DNA of 12,657 nucleotides from an uncultured Collinsella sp. Its GTDB lineage: Bacteria > Actinomycetota > Coriobacteriia > Coriobacteriales > Coriobacteriaceae. The DNA lies in NCBI GenBank assembly GCA_900766165.1, contig CAAFUK010000006.1, forward strand, positions 1-12,657. The letters are read 5' to 3'. The translations under genes were made by a program, and so were the position numbers. Shown here one piece after another: positions 1-6,317 of this stretch (its first letter is position 1; the number at the start of each line of letters is the position of its first letter). A model generated the notes under the pieces. The model was not told the DNA's origin, searched no databases, and saw nothing but the letters and a program-made list of their open reading frames with translations.

Positions 1-33
1 ACACTCTTTCCCTACACGACGCTCTTCCGATCT
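1..33. other. Illumina read-1 adapter sequence (non-genomic)
   Basis: These 33 bases begin ACACTCTTTCCCTACACG and end CTCTTCCGATCT, and match the Illumina TruSeq read-1 adapter/primer as I know it, base for base. The bacterial sequence starts at position 34, in mid-gene. This is residual library adapter left at a contig end, so it should be masked and no biology read into it. The ORF that appears to start just downstream is a gene fragment. Confidence 0.97.
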
Positions 34-34
34 C

Positions 35-1030
35 AGGTATTTGTCATGGTTGGGCTGCGCTGCCTATGTCTTGTTTGACCAGGGCACCGAGGATCGGCTG
101 TGCAGGCAGATCGTCGATGGATTTCTGGACGAAGATCTAAGCGAGCCGTTCTTTAAGATTTATAACGGTCCGTGTACGGAAGAGGCCGTTGTCGGAATGG
201 CTCAGGAAGCCCAGGCCGAGTATTGCGACATGGTGGTGGGCATTGGCGGCGGCAAGATGCTCGATATCGCCAAGGCAGTAGCGTTTTATGCTGAGCTGCC
301 GTTGTGTGTATGCCCCACGGCGGCTTCGATGGACGGCCCGTGCAGTGCGATTTCGGTGCTGTATCACGAGGATGGGTCGTTCGACCGCTACCTGATGCTC
401 GAGAAGAATCCAGACCTGGTCGTGGTCGATACCAACGTGGTCGCGGCTGCCCCACTGCGTATGACGGTTGCTGGTATGGGCGATGCGCTGGCAACGTATT
501 TCGAGGCGCGTTCGTGTGCCGCGGCGCACGGCACCAACGAACACGGCGGCGCGCCGGGGCACTTGGCTCTGGTTGCGGCTCGCGCCTGCTACGACACGCT
601 CATCGAGTGCGGTGTGGCTGCTAAGCGCGACCTCAAGAAGGGTCGTACATCACCGGCGGTTGAGCGCCTGATCGAGTGCAATATTCTGCTCTCGGGCGTC
701 GGTTTTGAGAGCGGTGGCTTGGCGTTGGCGCACGCCATCGCCAACGGTCTGACGATTCTGCCCGAGTGCAAGGCCATGCATGGCGAGGCCGTGGCATTTG
801 GGCTGGTGGTGCAGCTGCGCCTGGAGCGCGCGCCCGAGCTTGATCAGGTGCTCGAGTTTTGCCAGCGCGTTGGTCTGCCGACGACGCTCGCGGAGCTGGG
901 CCTTGGCGAGATTTCCGATACCGATTTGCGGGATGTTGCAAATGCGGTCTTTAGAAACGAGCGTAACATGGCCAACGAGCAGGCCAAGGTGACCAAACAA
1001 AAGCTCGTGCAGCTCATGTGCGAGGCATAG
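35..1030 (+). CDS. gldA: Glycerol dehydrogenase, 5'-truncated by contig edge
   Basis: NAD-dependent, metal-containing (group III, iron-type) alcohol dehydrogenase that interconverts glycerol and dihydroxyacetone in the cytoplasm. The reading frame is open from the adapter junction, and the TTG at 41 is only the first possible start codon, not a true start. About 35-40 residues of the N-terminal nucleotide-binding region are missing compared with the roughly 367-residue E. coli GldA. Counting from the TTG, the glycine-rich NAD motif GIGGGKMLDIAK lies at 67-78. The blocks SMDGPCSAISV (96-106) and GMGDALATYFEAR (145-157) follow. The expected metal ligands are present as D148, H231 (ALAHAIANG) and H247 (KAMHGEAVAFG). 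The C-terminus ends normally at TAG. The family assignment rests on these motifs and close colinearity with GldA; substrate preference is inferred from family membership. Confidence 0.9.
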   Translation, partial: RYLSWLGCAAYVLFDQGTEDRLCRQIVDGFLDEDLSEPFFKIYNGPCTEEAVVGMAQEAQAEYCDMVVGIGGGKMLDIAKAVAFYAELPLCVCPTAASMDGPCSAISVLYHEDGSFDRYLMLEKNPDLVVVDTNVVAAAPLRMTVAGMGDALATYFEARSCAAAHGTNEHGGAPGHLALVAARACYDTLIECGVAAKRDLKKGRTSPAVERLIECNILLSGVGFESGGLALAHAIANGLTILPECKAMHGEAVAFGLVVQLRLERAPELDQVLEFCQRVGLPTTLAELGLGEISDTDLRDVANAVFRNERNMANEQAKVTKQKLVQLMCEA

Positions 1031-1061
1031 TCTGGCGCTTGATTGACCTTGTGCGATCGAG

Positions 1062-1090
1062 GCGGCGATAGGCCATGGGCTATTTGCCGC
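1062..1090 (+). terminator. Possible hairpin terminator after gldA
   Basis: The stem pairs GCGGC (1062-1066) with GCCGC (1086-1090) and, after a small internal loop, ATAG (1068-1071) with CTAT (1080-1083). It lies 31 bp after the gldA stop and upstream of the next gene. No T-tract follows, so intrinsic termination is uncertain. It could instead be a leader structure of the downstream gene. Confidence 0.3.
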
Positions 1091-1181
1091 AAAGATGCTC
1101 CGCGTGTAATTTGCCCGAGGCGTGGGCCGATAGCGTATCATTATCTCTTGCTTGTTTGCACTGCTCAGGGAGGGGCCGCGC

Positions 1182-2435
1182 ATGGCGCAGGAACACGATC
1201 TGTTTGATGACATTATCGAGATCAGCAAGGGTTTCGACTTTCTTAAAAACCCGCTTGGCGGTGTGACCGATGCACTCGATCCGTCGGCGCCGCAGTGGAA
1301 TCCTGCCGACTATAAGGAGCGTCCGCGCGGCAACACCATTCCGTGCCTGGCCTGCAAAAACGAAAAGAGCGGCTGCACCGCGTGCATGGACGTGTGCCCG
1401 GTGAATGCCATTGAGATCGAGGAAGATGCTATCGAGATTCTCGACAGCTGCCGTAAGTGCGGCCTGTGCGCCGCTGCTTGCCCGACGGAGGCGATCATCT
1501 CTCCGCGCCTTGCACCCAAAAACGTCTACGACGACATTGTCTCGGCGGCTACGAGCCACGAGACCGCCTACGTTACCTGCACGCGTGCCCTTAAGCGCAT
1601 GCCGCGCGAGAACGAGGTCGTCGTTGCCTGCGTGGGCGATATTACGGCCGAGACCTGGTTCTCGGTACTGGCGGACTATCCCAACGTGAGCGTGTACCTG
1701 CCGTTGGGCGTGTGCGATAAGTGCCGCAACATCGGTGGTGAGGACATTCTGGGCGAGGCGATCGCGAAGGCCGAAGAGTGGTCTGGCACGGGTATGGGTC
1801 TGGAGGTCGACCCCAAGAGCCTCAAGTGCCATAAGCTTCGCGAGTACGAGCGCAAGGAGTACATGGAAAAGATCGCCCGCACGACGGGCCTGACAGTGAC
1901 CAAGCTCAACCCGGCGACGGCGGCGCTGGCCTCGGTGACGCAGAAGCTCAAAGCCCATCGCCATCAGATTACCCAGCTGGAGCGCACGCTCAACACCATG
2001 TGCGGCACCACGACGACCAAGCGTCGCCGTTCGCTCACGCACGGGCGGCAGCTGGTGCTCTCGACGCTGCAGAACCATCCCGAGCTTGCCCAGAACATGC
2101 AGGTGAGCACGCCGGAGTGCGATTTTGACAAGTGCACGTCGTGCGGCGAGTGCGTCAACGTGTGCCCTACGTTTGCCTGCGATTTGGTGGGAAGCGGCCG
2201 CTTTGCGTTGGAGTCCACGTATTGTTTGGGCTGCGGTGCCTGCGTCAAGGTGTGCCCCGAGCATGCGCTCAAGTTAGTTGAGCACGACGCGTCCAATCTG
2301 GTCGTCGTCGATCCCGAAGCCGAGGAAAAGGCCGCCCAGAAGGCTAAGGCCCACGAAGAAGCCCAGAAGGTCAAGGCCGAGGCAAAGGCCAAGCTTGACA
2401 AGATGCTCGACCAGGTGGAAAAGCTCGCGGACTAG
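1182..2435 (+). CDS. 4Fe-4S ferredoxin-domain protein, four cluster motifs
   Basis: A 417-residue soluble protein predicted to carry electrons on several 4Fe-4S clusters. The ATG at 1182 is preferred over a TTG 30 bp upstream because AGGGAGGGG sits 7 bp before it. Two N-terminal motifs are visible: C55-x2-C58-x6-C65-x2-C68-x3-C72-P, and C90-x2-C93-x2-C96-x3-C100-P. Two C-terminal motifs follow: C318-x2-C321-x2-C324-x3-C328-P and C348-x2-C351-x2-C354-x3-C358-P. The middle (about 125-275) has further cysteines (C133, C150, C178/C181, C216, C274) but no domain I can name. The tail from about 378 is an Ala/Lys/Glu-rich helix likely to form a coiled coil. No signal peptide or membrane segment is seen. 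It stands alone, without obvious oxidoreductase partners, so the electron donor and acceptor are unknown. The iron-sulfur call is firm; the pathway is not. Confidence 0.85.
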   Translation: MAQEHDLFDDIIEISKGFDFLKNPLGGVTDALDPSAPQWNPADYKERPRGNTIPCLACKNEKSGCTACMDVCPVNAIEIEEDAIEILDSCRKCGLCAAACPTEAIISPRLAPKNVYDDIVSAATSHETAYVTCTRALKRMPRENEVVVACVGDITAETWFSVLADYPNVSVYLPLGVCDKCRNIGGEDILGEAIAKAEEWSGTGMGLEVDPKSLKCHKLREYERKEYMEKIARTTGLTVTKLNPATAALASVTQKLKAHRHQITQLERTLNTMCGTTTTKRRRSLTHGRQLVLSTLQNHPELAQNMQVSTPECDFDKCTSCGECVNVCPTFACDLVGSGRFALESTYCLGCGACVKVCPEHALKLVEHDASNLVVVDPEAEEKAAQKAKAHEEAQKVKAEAKAKLDKMLDQVEKLAD

Positions 2436-2506
2436 TCAGCGACCCCTATCTCTGCTTCATTCGTGCCGCCGTGGCGTCCGGGTTCGCCCAGATGCTGCGT
2501 CGGCGC

Positions 2507-2512
2507 TATACT
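2507..2512 (+). promoter_or_regulatory. Probable -10 box of ychF promoter
   Basis: TATACT matches the bacterial -10 consensus at five of six bases and lies 37 bp before the ychF GTG start. The best -35 is a weak TTCGCC at 2483-2488 with an 18-bp spacer. A transcript starting near 2519 would have a leader of about 31 nt containing the AAAAGGAG ribosome binding site. Confidence 0.45.
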
Positions 2513-2549
2513 TATGCAGTTTGAAATGCTTGTACCAAAAGGAGCTGTC

Positions 2550-3626
2550 GTGTCCCTTTCCATCGGTATCGTGGGCCTGCCCAACGTAGGCAAGTCGACG
2601 CTGTTCACCGCGCTTACCAAAAAGACCGGCCTTGCCGCCAATTACCCGTTCGCCACGATTGACCCCAACGTGGGTATCGTCGACGTGCCCGATAGCCGCT
2701 TGCAAAAGCTCGCCGACATCGTTAACCCGGGTCGCATCGTGCCGGCGACGGTCGAGTTCGTCGACATCGCAGGTCTGGTGAAGGGCGCCAACGAGGGCGA
2801 GGGTCTGGGTAACCAGTTCCTGGCCAACATTCGCGAGACCGACGCCATCTGCGAGGTCGTGCGCTACTTTAAGGACCCCAACGTTATGCGCGAGGTGGGC
2901 CGCACGGGCGAGTTCGTCGATCCCGCCGGCGATGCCGACACCATCATGACCGAGCTCATCCTGGCCGACATGGGCACGCTTGAGAAGCAGCTGCCCAAGC
3001 TCGAGAAGGAGGCCAAGCGCGACAAGGAGCTCATGCCCAAGTTCGAGGTCGCCAAGCGCCTGCTTGCCTGGCTCAACGAGGGCAAGCGCGCTGCGTCTAT
3101 GGAGATGACCGACGAGGAGCGCGCTGCTGCCAAGGGCCTGTTCCTGCTCACTATGAAGCCCATCCTGTATGTGGCCAACGTGGACGAGGATATGCTCAAC
3201 GACGATCTGGCGCCCATCGATGGTGTTAAGCCGCTGCCCATCTGCGCCAAAATCGAGGCTGAGCTTTCCGAGCTCGATCCCGAGGACGCCGCCGACTACC
3301 TGGAGAGCCTGGGCTTGGAGCAGCCCGGCCTGGACGTGCTCGCGCAGGCGGCCTATAAGCTGCTCGGTCTGCAGTCGTTCTTTACGGCCGGCGAGATGGA
3401 GGTCAAGGCCTGGACGGTGCGTCAGGGTGCGACCGCCCCGCAGGCTGCCGGCGTCATCCACACCGACTTTGAGCGCGGCTTTATTAAGGCCGAGGTCATT
3501 GGCTATGACGACTACATCGAGCTCGGCGGCGAGCAGGGCGCCAAGGCCGCCGGCAAGCTGCGTATTGAGGGCAAGGACTATGTCATGGCCGATGGCGACG
3601 TTGTGCACTTCCGCTTTAACGTGTAA
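2550..3626 (+). CDS. ychF: Redox-regulated ATPase YchF (Obg-family, OLA1-like)
   Basis: A ribosome-associated P-loop protein of the Obg family that prefers ATP to GTP and is linked to translation and oxidative-stress responses in other bacteria. The GTG at 2550 is chosen over more upstream starts because AAAAGGAG ends 5 bp before it and the product then begins MSLSIGIVGLPNVGKST, as the family does. The 358-residue length fits the usual 360 or so. The Walker A motif is GLPNVGKST (9-17), followed by the VDIAG block (71-75) and the glycine-rich GANEGEGLGNQF loop (79-90). ANVDED (209-214) replaces the GTPase NKxD motif with NxxE, the known basis for ATP preference. A helical region (about 135-195) precedes a C-terminal TGS domain ending ADGDVVHFRFNV. 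The gene is complete and normal, and its stop codon overlaps the RBS of the next gene. Confidence 0.96.
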   Translation: MSLSIGIVGLPNVGKSTLFTALTKKTGLAANYPFATIDPNVGIVDVPDSRLQKLADIVNPGRIVPATVEFVDIAGLVKGANEGEGLGNQFLANIRETDAICEVVRYFKDPNVMREVGRTGEFVDPAGDADTIMTELILADMGTLEKQLPKLEKEAKRDKELMPKFEVAKRLLAWLNEGKRAASMEMTDEERAAAKGLFLLTMKPILYVANVDEDMLNDDLAPIDGVKPLPICAKIEAELSELDPEDAADYLESLGLEQPGLDVLAQAAYKLLGLQSFFTAGEMEVKAWTVRQGATAPQAAGVIHTDFERGFIKAEVIGYDDYIELGGEQGAKAAGKLRIEGKDYVMADGDVVHFRFNV

Positions 3627-3637
3627 GGACGACGCAC

Positions 3638-4021
3638 ATGTTTAAATATGGCAAAAAAGCCGGCTATATGGGTATTGCGCTGCTCGTGCTTGCGGTGATT
3701 CCGCTGGTGGTCGCAGCGTGTGTTATCCCCAACATTGGTCCCGAGGTGGCAACAAAGTTTAATGCCGCCGGCGAGGCGACGCGCTGGGGGAAGAGCTACG
3801 AGTTGCTGGCACTGCCGGTGCTCAACCTGCTGCTGAGCGTGGCGACGTACTTTACGGCAGGACGCCAGGCTAATAACAATGATGACTCCGCCGCCATGGC
3901 GCGCATCGTGTGCGAGCGCTACCTGCGCAACGGTTGCATCACGGGTGTGTTCCTCAACGTGATTAACGTTTACTTTATGTACTCGGCGATTACCGGAACG
4001 GGCTTTGGCCTTGGTTTCTAG
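3638..4021 (+). CDS. Small membrane protein, DUF1648/SdpI-like
   Basis: A 127-residue integral membrane protein. The ATG at 3638 follows the ychF stop by 11 bp, and its AAGGA ribosome binding site overlaps that stop, so the two are very probably co-transcribed. Three hydrophobic segments are visible at about 12-31, 55-73 and 99-118. Between the first two lies PEVATKFNAAGEATRWGKS (35-53), which resembles the extracytoplasmic loop of DUF1648 proteins, the N-terminal part of the SdpI immunity-protein family. SdpI itself is longer, so this is either a minimal DUF1648 protein or a shortened relative. A hydrophilic stretch (75-97) separates the last two segments. Function is unknown; a link to YchF is suggested only by position. 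Confidence 0.72.
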   Translation: MFKYGKKAGYMGIALLVLAVIPLVVAACVIPNIGPEVATKFNAAGEATRWGKSYELLALPVLNLLLSVATYFTAGRQANNNDDSAAMARIVCERYLRNGCITGVFLNVINVYFMYSAITGTGFGLGF

Positions 4022-4030
4022 CTTGTTCTT

Positions 4031-4420
4031 TTAGGCAACGAGCCTGCACACATATTCAATGGCTGCTGCGAGGCCGCCGCTCGATCGTGGTTTAAAGACC
4101 ATGTCGGCGGCGGCTTCGTTTTCGTATCCGGTGCCGCGAAGGGCGAGTGCGATACCGGCTTCTAAAAGGAGCGGCAGGCCGCGCTGACTGGTTGCGATTA
4201 CGGCAGCCTGATTGAGCGAGCAGCTGTGCGCTTGGCATTGAATGGCAAGTTCACCTTGCGCCGGGCAAGGGACCAGAACGGCGACGACGCGACTTGATAG
4301 CAATGCAAATGCTGTGCGCTCATCGGGCGAAAGGCATTCTGCTTCAACGACGACGAGCTTGGGCGGTGCGCTGTTTGTGCGAAGCGTGGCTCGGTACATG
4401 CGGACCGAAGAACCCGACAT
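4031..4420 (-). CDS. Hypothetical protein divergent from XRE regulator
   Basis: A 129-residue protein I do not recognise. The start is the ATG at 4420 because AGGAG (minus strand, 4431-4427) lies 6 bp upstream; a TTG at 4444 in the same frame has no such support and would fall inside the palindromic operator. The sequence alternates hydrophobic beta/alpha-like stretches (KLVVVEAECL, VVAVLVPCP, GLPLLLEAGIALAL) with no signal peptide or clear membrane helix, suggesting a small soluble alpha/beta protein. Five cysteines are present with no metal-binding spacing. It is convergent with the DUF1648-like gene (9-bp gap) and divergent from the XRE gene, and it shares the palindrome at 4444-4467, so it is probably controlled by that regulator. 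Any toxin-antitoxin reading is speculation. Confidence 0.62.
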   Translation of the reverse strand: MSGSSVRMYRATLRTNSAPPKLVVVEAECLSPDERTAFALLSSRVVAVLVPCPAQGELAIQCQAHSCSLNQAAVIATSQRGLPLLLEAGIALALRGTGYENEAAADMVFKPRSSGGLAAAIEYVCRLVA

Positions 4421-4443
4421 AGAAAACTCCTGTGTATTCGGCA

Positions 4444-4467
4444 AAACGTAAACTATAGTTTACGTTT
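4444..4467. promoter_or_regulatory. 24-bp perfect palindrome, operator with divergent -10s
   Basis: The half-site AAACGTAAACTA is followed by its exact reverse complement, centred between 4455 and 4456. The centre reads TATAGT on both strands (plus 4454-4459, minus 4457-4452), so each strand has a -10-like box pointing at its own gene. Transcripts would start near the edges of the palindrome, giving short leaders. It is best read as the binding site of the adjacent XRE protein, repressing both genes; this is inference from position and symmetry. Confidence 0.7.
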
Positions 4468-4496
4468 ATGTTCGGCTCCATTTCAAACTCGGCTGC

Positions 4497-4715
4497 ATGG
4501 ACGAACGTGCGAAACAGATTCTTGGCAGGCGGGTCGAAGAGACACGCAGGGACCTTGGTATCTCCAAGGTTGATTTTTGTGTGGCGACAGGAATCAGCCG
4601 ACCCTACCTCGACCGAATCGAAGATGGGACGGCAAATTTCACGCTCAAGGTTTTATTTAAGATCGCGCCCGCACTCGGCATGACGGTGTCAGAGCTTCTC
4701 GAGGGTATCGGATAG
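4497..4715 (+). CDS. XRE-family (Cro/C1-type) helix-turn-helix regulator
   Basis: A 72-residue DNA-binding protein that is essentially one HTH_3 domain. Residues 21-65 (from GISKVDFCVATGISRPY to LGMTVSELL) follow the Cro/C1 five-helix pattern: the turn and recognition helix are at about ATGISRPYLDRIEDG and the closing helix at LKVLFKIAPALGM. No ligand-binding or dimerisation extension is present. The ATG at 4497 is the first usable start in this frame downstream of the palindrome. No Shine-Dalgarno sequence is seen, which is unusual for this window and suggests low translation, fitting a self-limiting repressor. The 24-bp palindrome directly upstream is its likely operator, giving autoregulation and control of the divergent gene. 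Confidence 0.85.
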   Translation: MDERAKQILGRRVEETRRDLGISKVDFCVATGISRPYLDRIEDGTANFTLKVLFKIAPALGMTVSELLEGIG

Positions 4716-4837
4716 GGCGTTCCCCCGCTGTATTTGACGCTCTTTGGGCGGGTCCCCCTGGTTGCGATGTGCAAAATCGCGAGTATTCAGCACTAGTTCG
4801 GCCGTAGATGGTAGCTCGAGCGGCTGGCTTTGCCTTT

Positions 4838-4866
4838 TTGACAGTAGATAATCCACACGCTAAATA
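4838..4866 (+). promoter_or_regulatory. Possible promoter in the AT-rich gap
   Basis: TTGACA (4838-4843) is a perfect -35 hexamer, followed after 17 bp by TAAATA (4861-4866), a poor -10 match. It lies just upstream of a 45-codon ORF at 4870. The -35 is striking in high-GC DNA, but the weak -10 keeps this tentative. Confidence 0.35.
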
Positions 4867-4869
4867 AAA

Positions 4870-5007
4870 ATGAGGAATAAATATTTACTAGACGGCCCCT
4901 TTGTCCTAAAAGTACGTCTAACAATCGGCCGATTCTATGCCTCCGGAGGAGATATTGCAGAATACTCCGATTTTTGCACGGCCCGAGGGGGACCACCTGT
5001 CGTTTAA
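4870..5007 (+). CDS. Possible small protein (45 aa) or repeat-encoded ORF
   Basis: An ATG-to-TAA frame of 45 codons whose product begins MRNKYLLDGPFVLK and ends FCTARGGPPVV. It fills most of an otherwise empty gap between the XRE gene and the 3' end of the asparaginase gene. A perfect TTGACA lies 27 bp before its start, but no Shine-Dalgarno sequence precedes the ATG. The rest of the 4716-5036 gap (321 bp) is AT-richer than its neighbours. It holds a short imperfect hairpin around 4763-4783, a TAGACG/CGTCTA inverted repeat (4889-4894, 4915-4920), and the 10-bp palindrome CCTCCGGAGG near 4940-4949. An overlapping 42-codon frame (4937-5065) is also open. It could be a real microprotein, decayed coding DNA, or a repeated extragenic element; I recognise no homologue. 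Confidence 0.25.
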   Translation: MRNKYLLDGPFVLKVRLTIGRFYASGGDIAEYSDFCTARGGPPVV

Positions 5008-5032
5008 GGCTGCGATAAGTGGAGCTGCCTTA
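5005..5032 (-). terminator. Weak hairpin after asparaginase gene
   Basis: TAAGGC (5005-5010) pairs with GCCTTA (5027-5032) around a 16-nt loop, 4 bp beyond the asparaginase stop on the minus strand. There is no T-tract. It is the only candidate terminator I see there, and a weak one. Confidence 0.22.
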
Positions 5033-5036
5033 GGGA

Positions 5037-6050
5037 TTACGCCATCGGGACGCGGTCGTGGTTGACTTGGCTGTAGAACAGGCTCTGGATTTCGGCGGCA
5101 TCGCGTGACTGGCCGAGTGCCCACATGGTTTTGGCCACGAGCGTCTCGGTGGTCATATCGTCGCCGCGCAAAATACCCGGATGATCGGCGTAAGCTCGGC
5201 CGACCTCATAAACACCCAGGTCAAGGCCCTCCTCGGGGACCTGCGTGGTCATAACGACGGTGCGACCCGAATCGACCCAGCGGATAATTGCCTCTTGGAA
5301 CGAATCGCCGGACTCGCCAAACTCGGGAATACCGCCAATGCCAAAGGTCTCAAGAATTACAGCATCGTAGCTATCGGCTAGGGCGTCCAGGATACCCGGG
5401 TTCACGCCGGGCGTCAGCTTAAGGACAAATACGCGCGGATCGATACTGTCGTAGAAACGCACCGGGCTCTCATTCTGATGAGTGCCGTGAAGCCCGTTGC
5501 GCACAATGCGGTCGTTGCGGATGTAGGCAATGGGCGGATAGTTGACGCTAATGAACGCGTTAAAGCTCATGGTGCGCTGCTTGCGGGCGCGCGTGCCAGC
5601 AATGGCGACGCCGCCAAACACGATCGAGACGTCGTGCGAATGCTCGTCGAGTGCATAGAGCAGACTCTGGTACAGGTTGAGCTTGGCATCGGTAAAGGGG
5701 TTGCCCATGGGCTTTTGCGAGCCGGTGAGCACGATGGGCTTGGGGCTGTCCTGAATCAGATAGGAAAGCGCCGCCGCGGTGTAGCTCATGGTGTCGGTGC
5801 CGTGCAGAATCACGAAGCCGTCGTGGTCGGAATAACCTTCGACGATGACATCGCGGATGCGCATCCAGTCGCTCGGGCGCATATTGGTGCTGTCGATGTT
5901 CATGGGCTGCACGACGTCGAGCTCGCAGAGGCCCGAGATCTCGGGGACGCTCTGGGCGAGTTCCTCACCGGTCAGGGCGGGGGAGAGGCCGTTGCCGTCC
6001 TCGGTCGATGCGATGGTGCCGCCCGTGGCGATGAGAAGGATGCGCTTCAT
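5037..6050 (-). CDS. ansA: Type I (cytoplasmic) L-asparaginase
   Basis: Hydrolyses L-asparagine to L-aspartate and ammonia in the cytoplasm. The product is 337 residues, matching the 338 of E. coli AnsA. The ATG at 6050 is chosen because the protein then starts MKRILLIATGGTIAS, the family's N-terminus, with AGGA 10 bp upstream; a longer frame adds 24 residues unlike the family. T12 in ATGGTIAS is the nucleophile. The second signature HGTDTMSYTAA (83-93) supplies T85 and D86. K157 in ARKQRTMSFNAF fits the catalytic lysine. No signal peptide is present, separating it from periplasmic type II enzymes. It is divergent from guaA and appears monocistronic. A link with the glutamine and nucleotide nitrogen economy of guaA is possible but only positional. 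Confidence 0.94.
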   Translation of the reverse strand: MKRILLIATGGTIASTEDGNGLSPALTGEELAQSVPEISGLCELDVVQPMNIDSTNMRPSDWMRIRDVIVEGYSDHDGFVILHGTDTMSYTAAALSYLIQDSPKPIVLTGSQKPMGNPFTDAKLNLYQSLLYALDEHSHDVSIVFGGVAIAGTRARKQRTMSFNAFISVNYPPIAYIRNDRIVRNGLHGTHQNESPVRFYDSIDPRVFVLKLTPGVNPGILDALADSYDAVILETFGIGGIPEFGESGDSFQEAIIRWVDSGRTVVMTTQVPEEGLDLGVYEVGRAYADHPGILRGDDMTTETLVAKTMWALGQSRDAAEIQSLFYSQVNHDRVPMA

Positions 6051-6101
6051 GCTGGTATTCCTATCGTATTTGCCGCCGCAGAGGCGGAGTCGTTCGGCAG
6101 T

Positions 6102-6129
6102 ATTGTGGCACAGAGCGTTCAATGTTCAA
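6102..6129 (-). promoter_or_regulatory. Possible ansA promoter
   Basis: On the minus strand TTGAAC (6129-6124) and CACAAT (6107-6102) are separated by 16 bp, four of six matches in each hexamer. A transcript from here would carry a leader of about 45 nt. It includes a GC hairpin pairing CCGCC (6073-6077) with GGCGG (6083-6087), which is close to the RBS and could modulate expression. Confidence 0.3.
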
Positions 6130-6237
6130 ACGTATTACATCATCTGTAACGTCTGGTAACACTTCAATTGCCGTCAAATAGGGGCCCAGGTCGTGCGTTT
6201 GCCGTGCGCTGATGGCTGCGAGGGACGAGAAACCCCA

Positions 6238-6263
6238 TATAACGTGTACACTATGAAAGTTAT
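6238..6263 (+). promoter_or_regulatory. guaA upstream region: -10-like box and palindrome
   Basis: TATAAC (6238-6243), the palindrome GTGTACAC (6244-6251) and an ATAAC/GTTAT inverted repeat (6239-6243 with 6259-6263) cluster 55-80 bp before the guaA ATG. This looks like a promoter with a symmetric protein site. No good -35 is seen, and I find no purine-riboswitch core in the 6051-6317 gap. Confidence 0.3.
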
Positions 6264-6317
6264 TCTCGTTTATTCGCGCGGGTGGGCACCGGCTCCCCGC
6301 CAACAAGAGGGGGAACC

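Noticed and set aside
1152..1181. Upstream TTG start extending the 4Fe-4S protein by 10 residues
   Set aside because: The ATG at 1182 has a strong AGGGAGGGG at proper spacing; the TTG has none.
1080..2264. 394-aa minus-strand ORF opposite the 4Fe-4S gene
   Set aside because: Ala/Arg/His-rich shadow frame; the plus strand has four perfect cluster motifs and an RBS.
2457..3608. 383-aa minus-strand ORF opposite ychF
   Set aside because: Low-complexity Leu/Gly/Val-rich translation arising from the high-GC third positions of ychF; no RBS and no motif.
5478..6149. Long plus-strand ORF (223 aa) opposite ansA
   Set aside because: It is the antisense shadow of the L-asparaginase, which has all catalytic motifs, a good start and family length.
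6051..6317. Purine riboswitch before guaA
   Set aside because: The conserved three-way-junction sequence and loop motifs are absent.
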